Positions 1-10,467 of a stretch of DNA of 64,000 bases are shown in pieces. Both the position numbers and the translations under genes were made by a program. The notes beneath the pieces are model-generated. The model was not told the origin of the DNA. It did no database searches and saw only the letters and a list, made by a program, of their open reading frames with translations. The stretch is taken from NCBI GenBank assembly GCA_015501055.1, contig JADNYV010000020.1, positions 334,109-398,108 on the forward strand, in the 5' to 3' direction. Source of the DNA: Mucidula mucida (lineage: Eukaryota > Basidiomycota > Agaricomycetes > Agaricales > Physalacriaceae). Within the stretch, counting starts at the first letter, position 1; each line of letters begins with the position of its first letter.

Positions 1-896
1 GTATGATGTCTGGCATGTCCTCGCCCCATTCACCGCCGCCTCCAAGCGCATCGCCGCAGCCGCCTCGAATAACGTCGCCCTACCCAATCCACCACCGCCC
101 ATTGCGCCAGAGCTGTCGTTGGAACTGCGCTTCGGTGGCTCGAGGCCATCGTGTACGGCGTCAAACAGAATAATGGGAAGGGCAAAGGAAAACTAGCATC
201 CGACCAGACCCTGCTCCGCGCTGCAGACGGTCTACAACGCAAACTCGACGCCGCCGTTCAGGGAAACGACGGACTCAAACGCTTCATGAGCCAATGTACG
301 CGCTCCTTTTATCGCAGGCTGCTCATTTCACGGACTAAGTATAGTGTACAGATGACAAGCACGCCCATCTCCTCACGCCCTCGTTTGCACTGGCTGGGCT
401 CCTGCCAGACTCGCCGGTGCATCACAACTTGTCCCACGAAGCATTGGACGCGCTAATAACCGAAATGGAGAACGACATACGGGCTGCAGATCGCGATATG
501 CAGGAGGTGGAGGCGCTACAGAAGAAAGGTGTAACGGGTGCCGGAAACCTTGCAAGTGCGTCGTAATCTTTCTCTAACAACAGCATGGATGATGACCGGT
601 CTCTATAGGCTATGAAGCACTGGAGCCGCGTCTTGAGGCGTTGATGAAAGCGCACGACGAGGATCTCGCGATGGCAGCTGCGTTGGAGAAACGAATTGCG
701 TCAATAATGGAGCGGCACGCGACACAGGTCAGAGTCATCCAATAATTCTTATCCTATCACTCAACTCGGATGTTACCAGATTGATGCGCTTTCTGAGCTC
801 TTTGTGGCATGGGATGATACGCTCACAGACGCAGAAGCCAGGGTCTCAAAGTTAGAACGGGAGCGGGATGAACGGCGACGGCTTGGATTAGAATAA
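1..896 (+). CDS. 3' part of a coiled-coil protein gene, family not recognised
   Basis: The reading frame enters from the left edge and ends at TAA 894-896. Joining introns at about 297-351, 556-608 and 728-780 gives a helical, charged protein with a hydrophobic stretch around HLLTPSFALAGLLPDSP and a coiled-coil tail rich in E, R and K that ends RRRLGLE. Between positions 100 and 140 the frame changes by one base with no room for an intron, so either one base is missing or the gene is damaged. I do not recognise the family. The helical character would fit a scaffold or tether subunit, but this is only inference. The 5' end lies outside the window. Confidence 0.55.
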
Positions 897-1129
897 CTTT
901 ACCTTTCTCTTCAATTGTTCTGATTTTGCTCAGGTAGATAAATATCACAGATAATTCAAAGGAAGGTGTACAGTACAAGACGAGTGCCAAGTGATTAAAG
1001 GAAAGTGAATGGTACAATGAACATGTGTGCAAGAACCATAATGAAAGAAATGAGAGCAACGTCCAAAGCAAGAGCCATCTCCTATCCGCTTGTGCTCGAC
1101 CTGGGTGCACGATGGATTCAACCTTGCGG

Positions 1130-2230
1130 TTAATTCCTCAGAGAAGCCTCCAACCTAAAATCAGAACCAAAAGCGCCGTCCATTTCGTCTATGAGCTCCC
1201 AATAACGGTCAAGAATGTCTCCTTCTTCCACTTCATCATCAGCGAATACCCGAGCAGGTAATGAAGGCATTTATGTTGAATTCGCGCTGATTCAACATCA
1301 TGTCTCCATGTTCGTGATCCTCAGAGGCGGAAGGTATATTGGATGAGTCTTGGATTCAACTTGGCCCTAAAAACGATATTACAAGCCTGAGCGTGGCGTC
1401 CGAACGGAAAGAACCTACCCATCGAGGACACGTATAGGCATACAAGGATAGAGATCCGAGCAAGCGGGCGAATAACATTTTGTGAGCATAGGGATGATCC
1501 CGCTTGGAAGCTTGTCTTTCGTCTCATCTTCCGAAAAGCAATAGACATTTTTTTGTCGATACTCTGGAATAAGCCTTGTAATCGAAGACTCCAGACGATG
1601 TCAGACGCCAGCGTCGCAAACGGTAACGGGCATCTAAAGGATCGTGTAGTTGTCTCAATCGTGCTTCGATGGTGCGCTAGTGATGTTCTGTATAAATGTA
1701 GGCAACCATCACGAGAGCAAGACTTACGACGAGGTCCTTGTTGGTGAACGATTCCGATACAGCCCGTCCTTCGGCATTTTCCTTTATAAGGCAGAGATGG
1801 CCGACAAGGAGCAGCGCTGCACTTCCTCTTCGTCCGCTTCCTCGGGTTTATCTTCGCTCACGGCAGTATCGACCTCTTGCGTCAGTGGAGAGTCCATGGA
1901 AGCATATTTCGGAAGATGTTCTGAACGAGAATGTCTTCGGTTTACGGGGAGACACGAGCAGGTCGGAGTCAAAGAAAGAAGACGCCGAAGAATCGATATC
2001 CTCCTCCTCCTCTTCGTCCTCAGTTGAGTGAACGTAAGATCCCGACGAAGAAGAGTTGTTGTCGTCCCAATCTTCATCCGGCCCCTGAAATGCATGTACA
2101 AGCGGTAATGTCGAATCCGACAATTCATGGGCAGCTCGGATTTCGCGAGCAGCTACGGCTTCGTAATACCGCGTTTTTGCTGCGCAATAACAGAAAGATC
2201 AAGGCTTGAGCTGGTAGGGCCAGAATCCGG
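1130..2230 (-). pseudogene. Fragmentary minus-strand coding region, function unknown
   Basis: Several stretches look coding but do not join into one clean frame. The 3' end (1130-1255) reads as an acidic segment with DEVEEGDILDRYWELIDEMD and stops at 1130. Upstream (about 1440-1540) lies a Cys-containing stretch, LPSGIIPMLTKCYSPAC, and further upstream (1850-2120) an acidic Ser/Glu-rich stretch with a run of Glu. The frames differ between pieces, and only some junctions have plausible GT-AG introns. It may be a separate gene or the tail of the kinase gene just upstream. The Cys-containing stretch faintly recalls the N-terminal region of fungal Rho exchange factors, which I cannot confirm. Confidence 0.3.
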
Positions 2231-2234
2231 TAAG

Positions 2235-5147
2235 TCAAAATGAACACGTTTCTTGCTCCCTTTGTACTGGTACTCTCCTCCTCCTTTCCACATCGCCGTC
2301 AGAGGAGGAGTCGAGCTGGGGTACGTATTCGTCGAACTCCGTGACATTTAGGCTAGGTATAGGTACCTCGAGCATGGGCAATGTCTGGAGAGGAGGCTGC
2401 AAGAACGTAGAGTCAGTGCCGACTGTAAGCAATAAGATATTTTGCCTAACGTGTGACAATTCTTTTAGAACGCTAACAACATCTTTGGTGGAAGGTCGAT
2501 CACCGAATTTTTCACTCCAACACGATTGCACGAGCTGCCAAAATTTGTCCGAAAGAATTGGATCGGTATACGTCGGTCGGTCTGGGCGTTGGCCTTGAGT
2601 GACCTTCAAAATGATCGCAGGATCGTGGAAGATGTCGTGGAAGGGAACACGGCCAGTGTATAGCTACTGGATATATGAGTCACTAGCCACGATAACATCG
2701 AGATTTTACCTCGAGACAGACACAGCCAAAAGCATAGATGTCACTTGCGGGTGTTAGCCGGAATCGTTCCATTCCGAATCTTTGCGGCATATATAGCTCT
2801 GGTGCCATCCATCGCACAGAACCTTCATGCCTGGAAGTGTACGTTGCAGGTGTGGCGTCATTAAAACGGTCAGTCCAAAGTCTGTCAAGCAAGCTTGCCA
2901 TGAATCGTTGATGAGGATATTGGACTATAGAGCAGGTCACTTACGAAACACAACTAGCGTTGATACGACGTACCCCACGAAGATCGCCATGGACGATGTG
3001 TGAGAATGAAGGTATTCCAAACCTTGTGAGATTTCGTAAAGCTACGTTCCTTGTGAACAAACTTTCAAAGGATCAGCGGGGTACCCACTCGCTTATTGAC
3101 GCAAGCTCTCCCATTATCAGCAAGATGCTTGAGCACAGTACCATGCCTCATCCATGGCGACACCATACACAGACAGTGGGAAATTCCTCGCCGACGATAC
3201 CCAGAAAAGGAACGATATAAGCGTGTCTCAAGCTCTGCCACGTCAAGGCTTCTTGACAGAATTTCTGAAAACAGGCAAATGTTACTCGAATTACGGCAGG
3301 AACAGAAGAAATTCACTGACGCGCCGTTTCTGAGGAGGTCGGCATCCCTTTGGAATATCCTCATACGCTTCAGGGCCACTACCGCACCTTTATAAGTACC
3401 TCTGAAAACGTCGCCGAAGCCACCTCCGAACGTGGCATGCTCGTCACTGCGCGTGACGCCCTCTATGAATAGTTTGGAAGGGAGCTTGTAGCAGTTTGCG
3501 GACAACTTTACGAGCAGTCGACGCGCATGGGCGGTCTCAGCGGGATCGCGAAAAAGGAAACCTCGATCTAGGACCTTTGGTTTTTGTGAGAAAAGTCAAA
3601 AGCGAAATATGGATGGAGACTTGCATCTTGAACAACGTTCAAAAAACTCTGAGCTTCATCTCCTTCCAGTGCAATGACAGCCTCTCGATCAGCATCTGAG
3701 AGTGATACGCGATGAAGTATTTCGGCTATATCTGTCTCGTCTGCTTGCAATGCTCGCCGGACACGTGGGTCTTCAGATAATCCCAGGACAGACGCGACCT
3801 TGAGGTCTTTTGAGCACACAATGTAAACAGTGAGTTCGTGTTACTGCACCTGTAAGAGACTGCCACGATATATGTGGCATCGTACAAGAGACGTGACCGC
3901 ATCAAATGAACGCAACGATTCTGCGTACTCAGTCAAGGTTTCAAGGACACTAGAATCATACATTAGCCTCTCGGAGGATAGAGTCTACGGAATGAGAATG
4001 GCGCACCTGTTAGTAGTCGTGTTATTCACTGGAGAAACTTCCATTAGTAACAGAGACATCAGGTTCTGTTCGGAATCGGTACCACGAAATAGAAAGATGA
4101 ATGAATAACCTACATGGTACAAAGGTTTAGACGCACTCTCCACGCCTGGAGCCGGTGACATAGTCACTTCGATCTGTGAAAGACGCACAGGAACCTCGTC
4201 CGAGATCTGGACTTCAGCTTGTTCGACAGTGAACTCTTCATACTCGGGTGCCTTCTCGTCGCTGGGAAGAAGCTCGGACCGCACAGAAGGAAAAGGCAAT
4301 GGCCGAGGATATTCACCCTCTGTGTTTTCTCCGAAAGACACAGAGGGCGCAAAGGATGCTTTCCCAGAGGAATATGCTGTTGAGTTTTGGGGCGCAGGAG
4401 ATGGAGTGTGTACACTTTCTGCGTATGAAGGTGGTAATACAGCCGTACGATCTTCGAGTTCGGGTTCCGGTGTTTGAGTAGATTCCTCGGCGTCGTACGA
4501 TTTGCTACTGAGTTCACTCTCTCGGTCCCTTCCTGAATTGTATCGATCCTGGGCGTTAATATCGTCCCCTCCCATTGATATTGTAGGCTCCTACATACGT
4601 CTCACCATGAGTTTTCATCATGACGAACTAGACATCGGTACCATACCTGGGCTTCGGTAGACTGAGATGTTGTTTCTTCGATACTGGCAGCATGAGGAGG
4701 CGAAGGTGCTGATTTAATACTAGACGACGTCCTTGGCCGCTTGGTGATGTGAAGAAACTCCAGTAAGCCCAGGACGCCTCTCCTCGCCTTGTCGTTTCGT
4801 TTTGAGGCTTTTCTGCGTGGTCCCCTTGGCGGCTCGCGATGGTTTTGCGATCCTAATGCAACTGGGGGATCTTCGTGGGGAGGGGAGACAGGAACTGAGG
4901 AATCTGATGCAGCATCGTCTATGCATCGTCATTAGACGACGTGTTTGGTTCCGCGGAAACGACACTTGGTTGATCAGTCAACCCAGGGATGGATATAAAG
5001 TAGTTGGCGCCAGCCAAGTCAGTGCCTCCGTCCGCATAATATTGAGCCCAAGCTTGGACATTCGGGTCCTCGTAGACACCGTCTGGATGTAGGATACTTG
5101 GGCGCGATTAGACGGCGTTGAGGGAGCTCGGAAGAAGTGTCAGGCAT
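2235..5147 (-). pseudogene. TKL-type protein kinase gene with several frame breaks
   Basis: Read from 5147 down: an N-terminal region with HPDGVYEDPNVQAWAQYYA, a Pro/Ser/Glu-rich disordered segment (about 4575-4130), a helical regulatory segment (about 3963-3620), then a kinase domain of the agaricomycete TKL type. Kinase landmarks are the glycine loop GGGFGDVFRG, the beta-3 lysine in VALKRMR, catalytic HGDLRG (2976-2993), metal-binding DFG in CLTDFGLTVL, the APE motif in RWMAPEL, DIYAFGC in helix F, and RPSTKDVV near the end. Splice sites join most exons, but the frame shifts by one or two bases at about 5097, 3170, 2988 and 2862 where no intron fits. The catalytic residues survive. As read it cannot make a full kinase, unless the indels are sequence errors. 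Joining the N-terminal region to the kinase as one gene is inferred from short intron-sized gaps. Confidence 0.65.
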
Positions 5148-6039
5148 GTTAGAAATGAATGTGCGGAGAGGGTATCATGGGAAGAAGAGTTAACGACGAC
5201 TGAAATTCTGCGTTGGAAGGTTAAGGCGTCAAAGCGAGGCAGTGCAATACATGAAGGGTTGATGGACAGCTCGCAACACATTCGGCGCTAAATTGCCACG
5301 TCGCGTGCAGATTCGCTGCCCTGACACAAACTGCATTGAATAGCACTGCAGTGACAGCACAGATCCGGCACAGACCGTATGCACAGAGATTGAGAGTAAC
5401 TCAAGGTGCCGTAGCACTGCCACTGCCATTAGAGCGCGATGAAGTCATGTGATGAACGTCGCCTTGCCCAATGCCCATAGTCTCGGGACCCGACTGAGTG
5501 AGGTGTATGAAGAGAGTCGTTCCTACCACAATGCCCATACGATACGTCTCGAGCATCGATGCTATGCACATTGGGACTACTTGTGCGTAGTTGACTACCA
5601 GGGTCTTGCGCGCGCGGCACTGTTAACTTTCTAGTCTTGTTAGACTTCAATCCGATGGAAAAGGTATCAAGTCCGCCCAATATAACTGAGAAAGCTTTGG
5701 CTACTTAAATTCATCTAGAAATCCGTAAATATGACGATTGAAGCTTGGATTCAGTAGCGGTGTACTTGAACGCTCCCGCTGACCGGGGAGATTTCGGATT
5801 GTATGCCGGGCCGGGCGCCGGACCTCTCCCACTTCCTCTGAGCATGCTTCGGAAAAATTTGCTGTTTTCTATGGTCTCGTGGGTGCCCAATATTCAAAAT
5901 TCAGGCCAGAAGCGGGCTCAATCTGAGCCTGCTCCTGCGCCGCCACGCTGCCGAACAGGAATCTGTCCGCTTTACGGAGAAATATCTTTGGGCCCATATA
6001 AGGCCCAATCGCTATCTTGCCTTCATCTCTCATACAGTC
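5148..6039. other. Intergenic, no gene recognised
   Basis: About 890 bp between the kinase gene and the polyol dehydrogenase start. Short open frames occur on both strands but none shows family motifs, consistent splice sites or a plausible codon pattern. The right-hand end should hold the dehydrogenase promoter; a TATATAAG stretch lies near 5996-6003, about 40 bp upstream of the ATG. Confidence 0.5.
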
Positions 6040-7579
6040 ATGGTCACCCAGAATCCCGAGATCTACGACCCTCGCAAGATCCTCCAGCATCCGAGTTCAA
6101 AGTCTTGTCTGCTGGCGAGAAAACCGACAGTGATGCAACATCGCTGCATTCTACAACCCGGCCCACGAAATTCATCTTGTCCAGAAACCCAAGCCTAAGC
6201 CAGGCCCTGGGCAAGTCTTGCTCCACGTCCGAGCCACCGGTATTTGCGGGTCAGCCGTTCTTGTTTTCCCGCTTTTGTACGCGCCTGAACAGTGATATTC
6301 AGGAGCGATGTTCATTTCTGGCGTCACGGAGCCATCGGGTCCATGATCGTGACCGATGAGGTGGGTCCATGTTTACTGCACTTTATGCTCTAATTCAATT
6401 GCATCGACAGTGCGGATCAGGACACGAGTCCGCCGGAGAAGTGGTAGAGCTTGGTGAAGGTGTTACCGAATGGAAAGTTGGTATGTGCCATGCAAACTAT
6501 CTTGTTTTCAGCTCTAAATCACGACTGGCAGGCGACCGTGTCGCAATGGAGGTTGGCATACCGTGTTCCCAACCATCTTGCACACCATGTCGAACGGGCA
6601 AATACAACGGCTGCCCTGATGTGGTTTTCTTCTCGACTCCTCCGTACCACGGTAATTTGATCTCGAGTGCAGAAATGTCGCGTTCGTTGAATCCGTGCTG
6701 CTAGGAACACTCACGCGCTGGCACGTTCATCCCGAGCAGTGGCTCCATCGGCTTCCTGACAATGTTTCCTTTGAAGAAGGCGCGTTGTGCGAACCTTTGG
6801 CTGTCGCGCTAGCCGGAATTGACCGATCTGGCCTTCGCCTTGGAGACCCGCTCCTCATTTGGTTCGTCTTTAGACGTTTAGTGCGCTTTATGTTAACAAT
6901 TCATCAGTGGAGCTGGTCCAATTGGGCTTGTTTCGCTACTCGCCGCCCGTGCAGCAGGAGCTGAACCAATCGTAATCACCGACCTTTTCCAGAGTCGACT
7001 TGATTTCGCGAAGAAACTTGTCCCTGGTGTCCACACTGTCCTCATTGAGCGCGAATTATCGCCTGAGCAACAAGCGATTAAGATAAAGGCTGTCGCTGGC
7101 AGAGAATTAAAACTCTCTTTGGAATGTACTGGGGTTGAAAGCAGTATATCGACTGCGATCTTCGTATGTCTCGCGTTGATGTTCTAACAAACGACTCACC
7201 CTCTCGTAGTCCGTTCAGTTTGGTGGCCAAGTCTTCGTTATTGGTGTTGGCAAGAGCGAGCAGAAGGTAAGCATTCTGACTTGCGATATCAACTACCCTC
7301 TCAAACACTGTTGCAGTTCCCCTTCATGCACCTCAGCGCTAACGAGATCGACCTCAAATTTCAATACCGATACGCAGATCAGGCAAGTCCCCAACTGTAC
7401 ACATCGCACTCTCTTACTCTTGTATCCAGTACCCCAAGGCTATTCGCCTAGTAGCTGGAGGACTGATCAACTTGAAACCATTGGTGACGCATCGGTTTGC
7501 GCTGGAGGAGGCTGTCTCTGCCTTCCATGTTGCTGCCGATCCAGCTCAAGGTGCTATCAAAGTTCAGATTCAGGATTAG
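6040..7579 (+). CDS. L-arabinitol 4-dehydrogenase-like / polyol dehydrogenase (zinc MDR family)
   Basis: Medium-chain zinc alcohol dehydrogenase that would oxidise a polyol such as L-arabinitol, xylitol or sorbitol with NAD+ in the cytosol. After splicing, family motifs appear in order: GICGSDVHFW with the catalytic-zinc cysteine, GHESAGEV with the zinc ligands, the four structural-zinc cysteines in CSQPSCTPCRTGKYNGC, and the Rossmann glycines CGAGPIGLV. It ends with a YADQYPKAIRLV segment typical of arabinitol dehydrogenases and stops at TAG 7577. Start at ATG 6040 (MVTQNPEIYDPRK). Two one-base frame breaks in the first 110 bp of coding sequence (near 6080 and 6150) separate three well-conserved stretches, with no intron possible; the rest is intact. 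One intron starts with GC rather than GT. Whether the protein is active depends on whether the N-terminal breaks are real. Confidence 0.8.
7383..7429 (+). other. GC-AG intron in the polyol dehydrogenase gene
   Basis: Donor CAG|GCAAGT, acceptor TATCCAG. Removing these 47 bases joins RYADQ to YPKAIRLV, a strongly conserved junction. Its length is not a multiple of three, so retention would break the frame. Confidence 0.85.
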
Positions 7580-8071
7580 TGAGGTTATGCATTATATAGA
7601 CTTGAAAGAGAGGAATCATGATAGAATTCTACAATCTATCAATGGAACTACTGATGAGTAGAATGCTCTGGATGGGATTTATCGGTTTGTAAAGTGCTAG
7701 CTCGTGAAGAAGTGGGGTGATATCGCGTCTACACCAGCCCAGCTTAACCGACATCCTGAGCGCGATCTTGGAGTGCCCTAAATAGATGCACTGTGGCGTC
7801 TACAGCTGCGTAAGTGTCTCAGCACCGTAGCAAAGCCAGTGTAATGTACTTGATGGCGTGCAGCTTTGAACTGCGCAAAGTCACGGAAAACCCCGAGAGC
7901 CGAGCCACGGGCTGATCGTCGTCAGCAGTAATACCACATCCCGCTACGCGCATCTTCACACGAGCATTGACAGGCAGCACATAAAACATTGAAATGCATC
8001 GGAATTCCTGCATCTCCGCTTTCTTGTCTTGCCGTCATGTCAGCTACTGCGGCTCTCGAAACTCATTGGGC
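7580..8071. other. Intergenic, no gene recognised
   Basis: About 490 bp between the polyol dehydrogenase and the P450. I see no coding pattern, tRNA or repeat. It should contain the dehydrogenase 3' end and the P450 promoter. Confidence 0.5.
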
Positions 8072-10351
8072 ATGGTCCTTCTTGAGACATTGAGCTATCG
8101 TCATGCACTATACGCGTTCTTTGGCAAGTCTTTACTTTGACTGAATGAATAGGGACTAATTCGACGTCCTCTAGTGTACATCGCGTATAAGATCGTTCAT
8201 CGACTGTTCCTCTATCCTTATCTTTTGTCTCCTTTGCGCTCAGTGCCCGGACCGCCCCTGGGAAATCCTTTCCTGGGCCAAGCCTCGAAGTTATCTGCCG
8301 AAGATTCTGGTGAATATCAACGCGAATGGATCAAAGAACATGGTTCAATCATCCGAGTCGTGGGCCCAATAGGGATGGAGCGCCTCATGTTTCTCTCGCC
8401 GGAAGCCCTGCAACAGATCCTTGTCAAAGGTTGGTTAGACTATCCACGGGTAAGAAAGCACATGTTGCTGTCACCGTCCGTTCACTGGAGCAATCTTTGT
8501 AGCCCAGGTATCTTCGGAAGATTTTGGGCATGGTCACGGGCTATGGTCTATTGACTGTCACCGGCGACGAACACAGGCAGATGCGGAAAGCTATGAATCC
8601 AGCGTTCTCCATAACCAATCTTACAGCGCGTAAGTCCTTCCGTGGAATGATGCCTTTTCCACGCTGAAAGTATACAGAGACCGACATGTACTATGAACCG
8701 ATTGAAGGGTATGCTCTCTCTCTCTGTCCTGACACTGAATCTTATTCGTTCGCATCAGCCTCATTGAGGTTCTGACGTCTGAAATTAAGGCTCAAGACTC
8801 GCAGGAGATAGCTAGCTCACAAGTCATGATGTATGAGTGGCGTACGTATGCTACTATACATCCCAAGTTCAAGACTGACACGGGAGACTAAGTGAGCAAA
8901 GTCACTCTAGACATTATTTGCGAGACTGCCTTTGGCTACCGTACCGACTCCTTGCATAACCCCCACAACGAATTGGCAGAAGCTTACGAGCACCTCCTCA
9001 GCCTGCAATCTAGTCTGTCTCATAACGCATTCGGCATTTAGCGCCTAATCTTTTACATAGGCTCGAACATGGGGAAATTGATTCTTTGCATGTCCATACC
9101 GGGTGGCCCAAGGTTTCTGGCCTCAGAATGGGCCTATGAGCATCGCTCTTGGTTCCGATTACTCTCTACGTTTGGTAAGTTCTTGCTCTCGATTCTTATC
9201 AGACTCCCTTATGTCAATCAGCCCCGCTCGAAACGCTTCTCGATTCAATGCATACCATAAGACGGATCTCAGCACAGATGCTTGCTGAGAAGATACGTGA
9301 AACCTCGGGGATCACTATCGATGACATGCATACCAAGAAGGATATCATGAGTCTTCTGGTCCGGGCTCGCCAGGCTGATCTCACGAAGGATGGCGCCTAT
9401 TCAATGACGGATGAAGCGATGGTGGATCAAGTGGTATGTTTTCACTCTAGATGTTATCATTGTAGCAACGCCACAGTGACACGTGTTATAGCTCACTTTC
9501 CTCGGAGCCGGTCACGAGACAACAGCGAGTGGTCTGAGCTGGGTACGTTGAGCGAGTTGATATGCGATTGCGTCCGTTCTCACCCTTGTAGACACTTTGG
9601 CTGCTGGCGAACAATGCCGAAGTACAGCAACGATTACGCGATGAAGTCACTCCTGTCCTCGAAAATAACCCGCGACCAGATTATAGAACGTTGAAGGAAA
9701 TGCAGTACCTCGACTGTGTCATGTAAGCCGATATACCTCGTAGTGCTTTGTTCGTCTCAACGTCCCCTCTTCGCCTAGCATGGAGGGTTTACGTGTTATG
9801 CCTCCCGTTCCAATTACCACACGCAAGGCAGCGAGGACAGACTACATCGAAGGTGTTCTCGTACCGAAGGGAACCCTCTTGCACATTTGTGTATGTTCAG
9901 AGTCTTGCCCAACGTCAAATGAATGCCTTTGACGTGTCTCCTTAGATTCGTTCTATCAACACCTGGGAGGCCATTTGGGGAGACGATGCGGAAGAGTACG
10001 TTACGCCAGCTGTCCGAGATATGTGGGTCTGACCTGGGTTAGATTCCGACCCGAGCGTTGGCGGGACCTACCAAAGGCTTACGATCCAGCGTTCTCCTTT
10101 CTTCCTTTTATCGCTGGACCTCATGCTTGCATTGGAAAGACGATGGCGATAGTCGAAATGAAGGCCATACTCGCAGCGTTGATCGCGAACTTCGAGTTCC
10201 GTCCGACTTATGAAGGTCAAGTCGCCAAGCCAGCTGCAGCAATTACTATGAGTGAGTTACCAGGAGATAAAGAACTTCGCGATGAGACTGACCATCTGCA
10301 GAACCTACTGATGGCATGCCACTCAGTATTCGTCGCATCTCCCACAAGTAG
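8072..10351 (+). CDS. Cytochrome P450 monooxygenase
   Basis: Heme-thiolate monooxygenase, probably ER-anchored by a short N-terminal hydrophobic segment followed by the proline-rich hinge VPGPPLGNPF. Motifs after splicing: I-helix GAGHETTASGLSW with the oxygen-activating Thr, K-helix EGLR (E-x-x-R), the FRPERW segment, and the heme loop FIAGPHACIGK with the ligand Cys. Start chosen at ATG 8072, because splicing a GC-AG intron (8124-8174) joins MVLLETLSYRHALYAFF to VYIAYKIVHRLF in frame. The last exon gives KPTDGMPLSIRRISHK before TAG at 10351. About ten introns, no frame break. Family within the P450s and substrate cannot be told from sequence alone. It lies 0.5 kb from a polyol dehydrogenase on the same strand, which need not imply a shared pathway. 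Confidence 0.9.
8124..8174 (+). other. GC-AG intron in the P450 gene
   Basis: Donor TTG|GCAAGT, acceptor CCTCTAG, 51 bases. Retention would introduce an in-frame TGA. Splicing is what links the first 17 codons to the rest of the P450, so it decides the start codon. Confidence 0.75.
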
Positions 10352-10467
10352 AAGTCCAACTTGAAGTAATCAAATTGGATGTATGTACCACTTATCAAAT
10401 GGAGTTATTCGTGGTTTTCCGTTCATTCCTCTTTTTCGCAATATAAAGGCGTCGCCCAACAAGGTTC

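Noticed and set aside
2860..3180. Frame shifts in the kinase taken as unusual introns or programmed frameshifting
   Set aside because: The shifts are one or two bases with no GT-AG pair, and no slippery site with a following stem is evident; indels are simpler.
5429..5680. Open frames on both strands between kinase and dehydrogenase
   Set aside because: Overlapping frames of similar length with low-information composition; no family signal.
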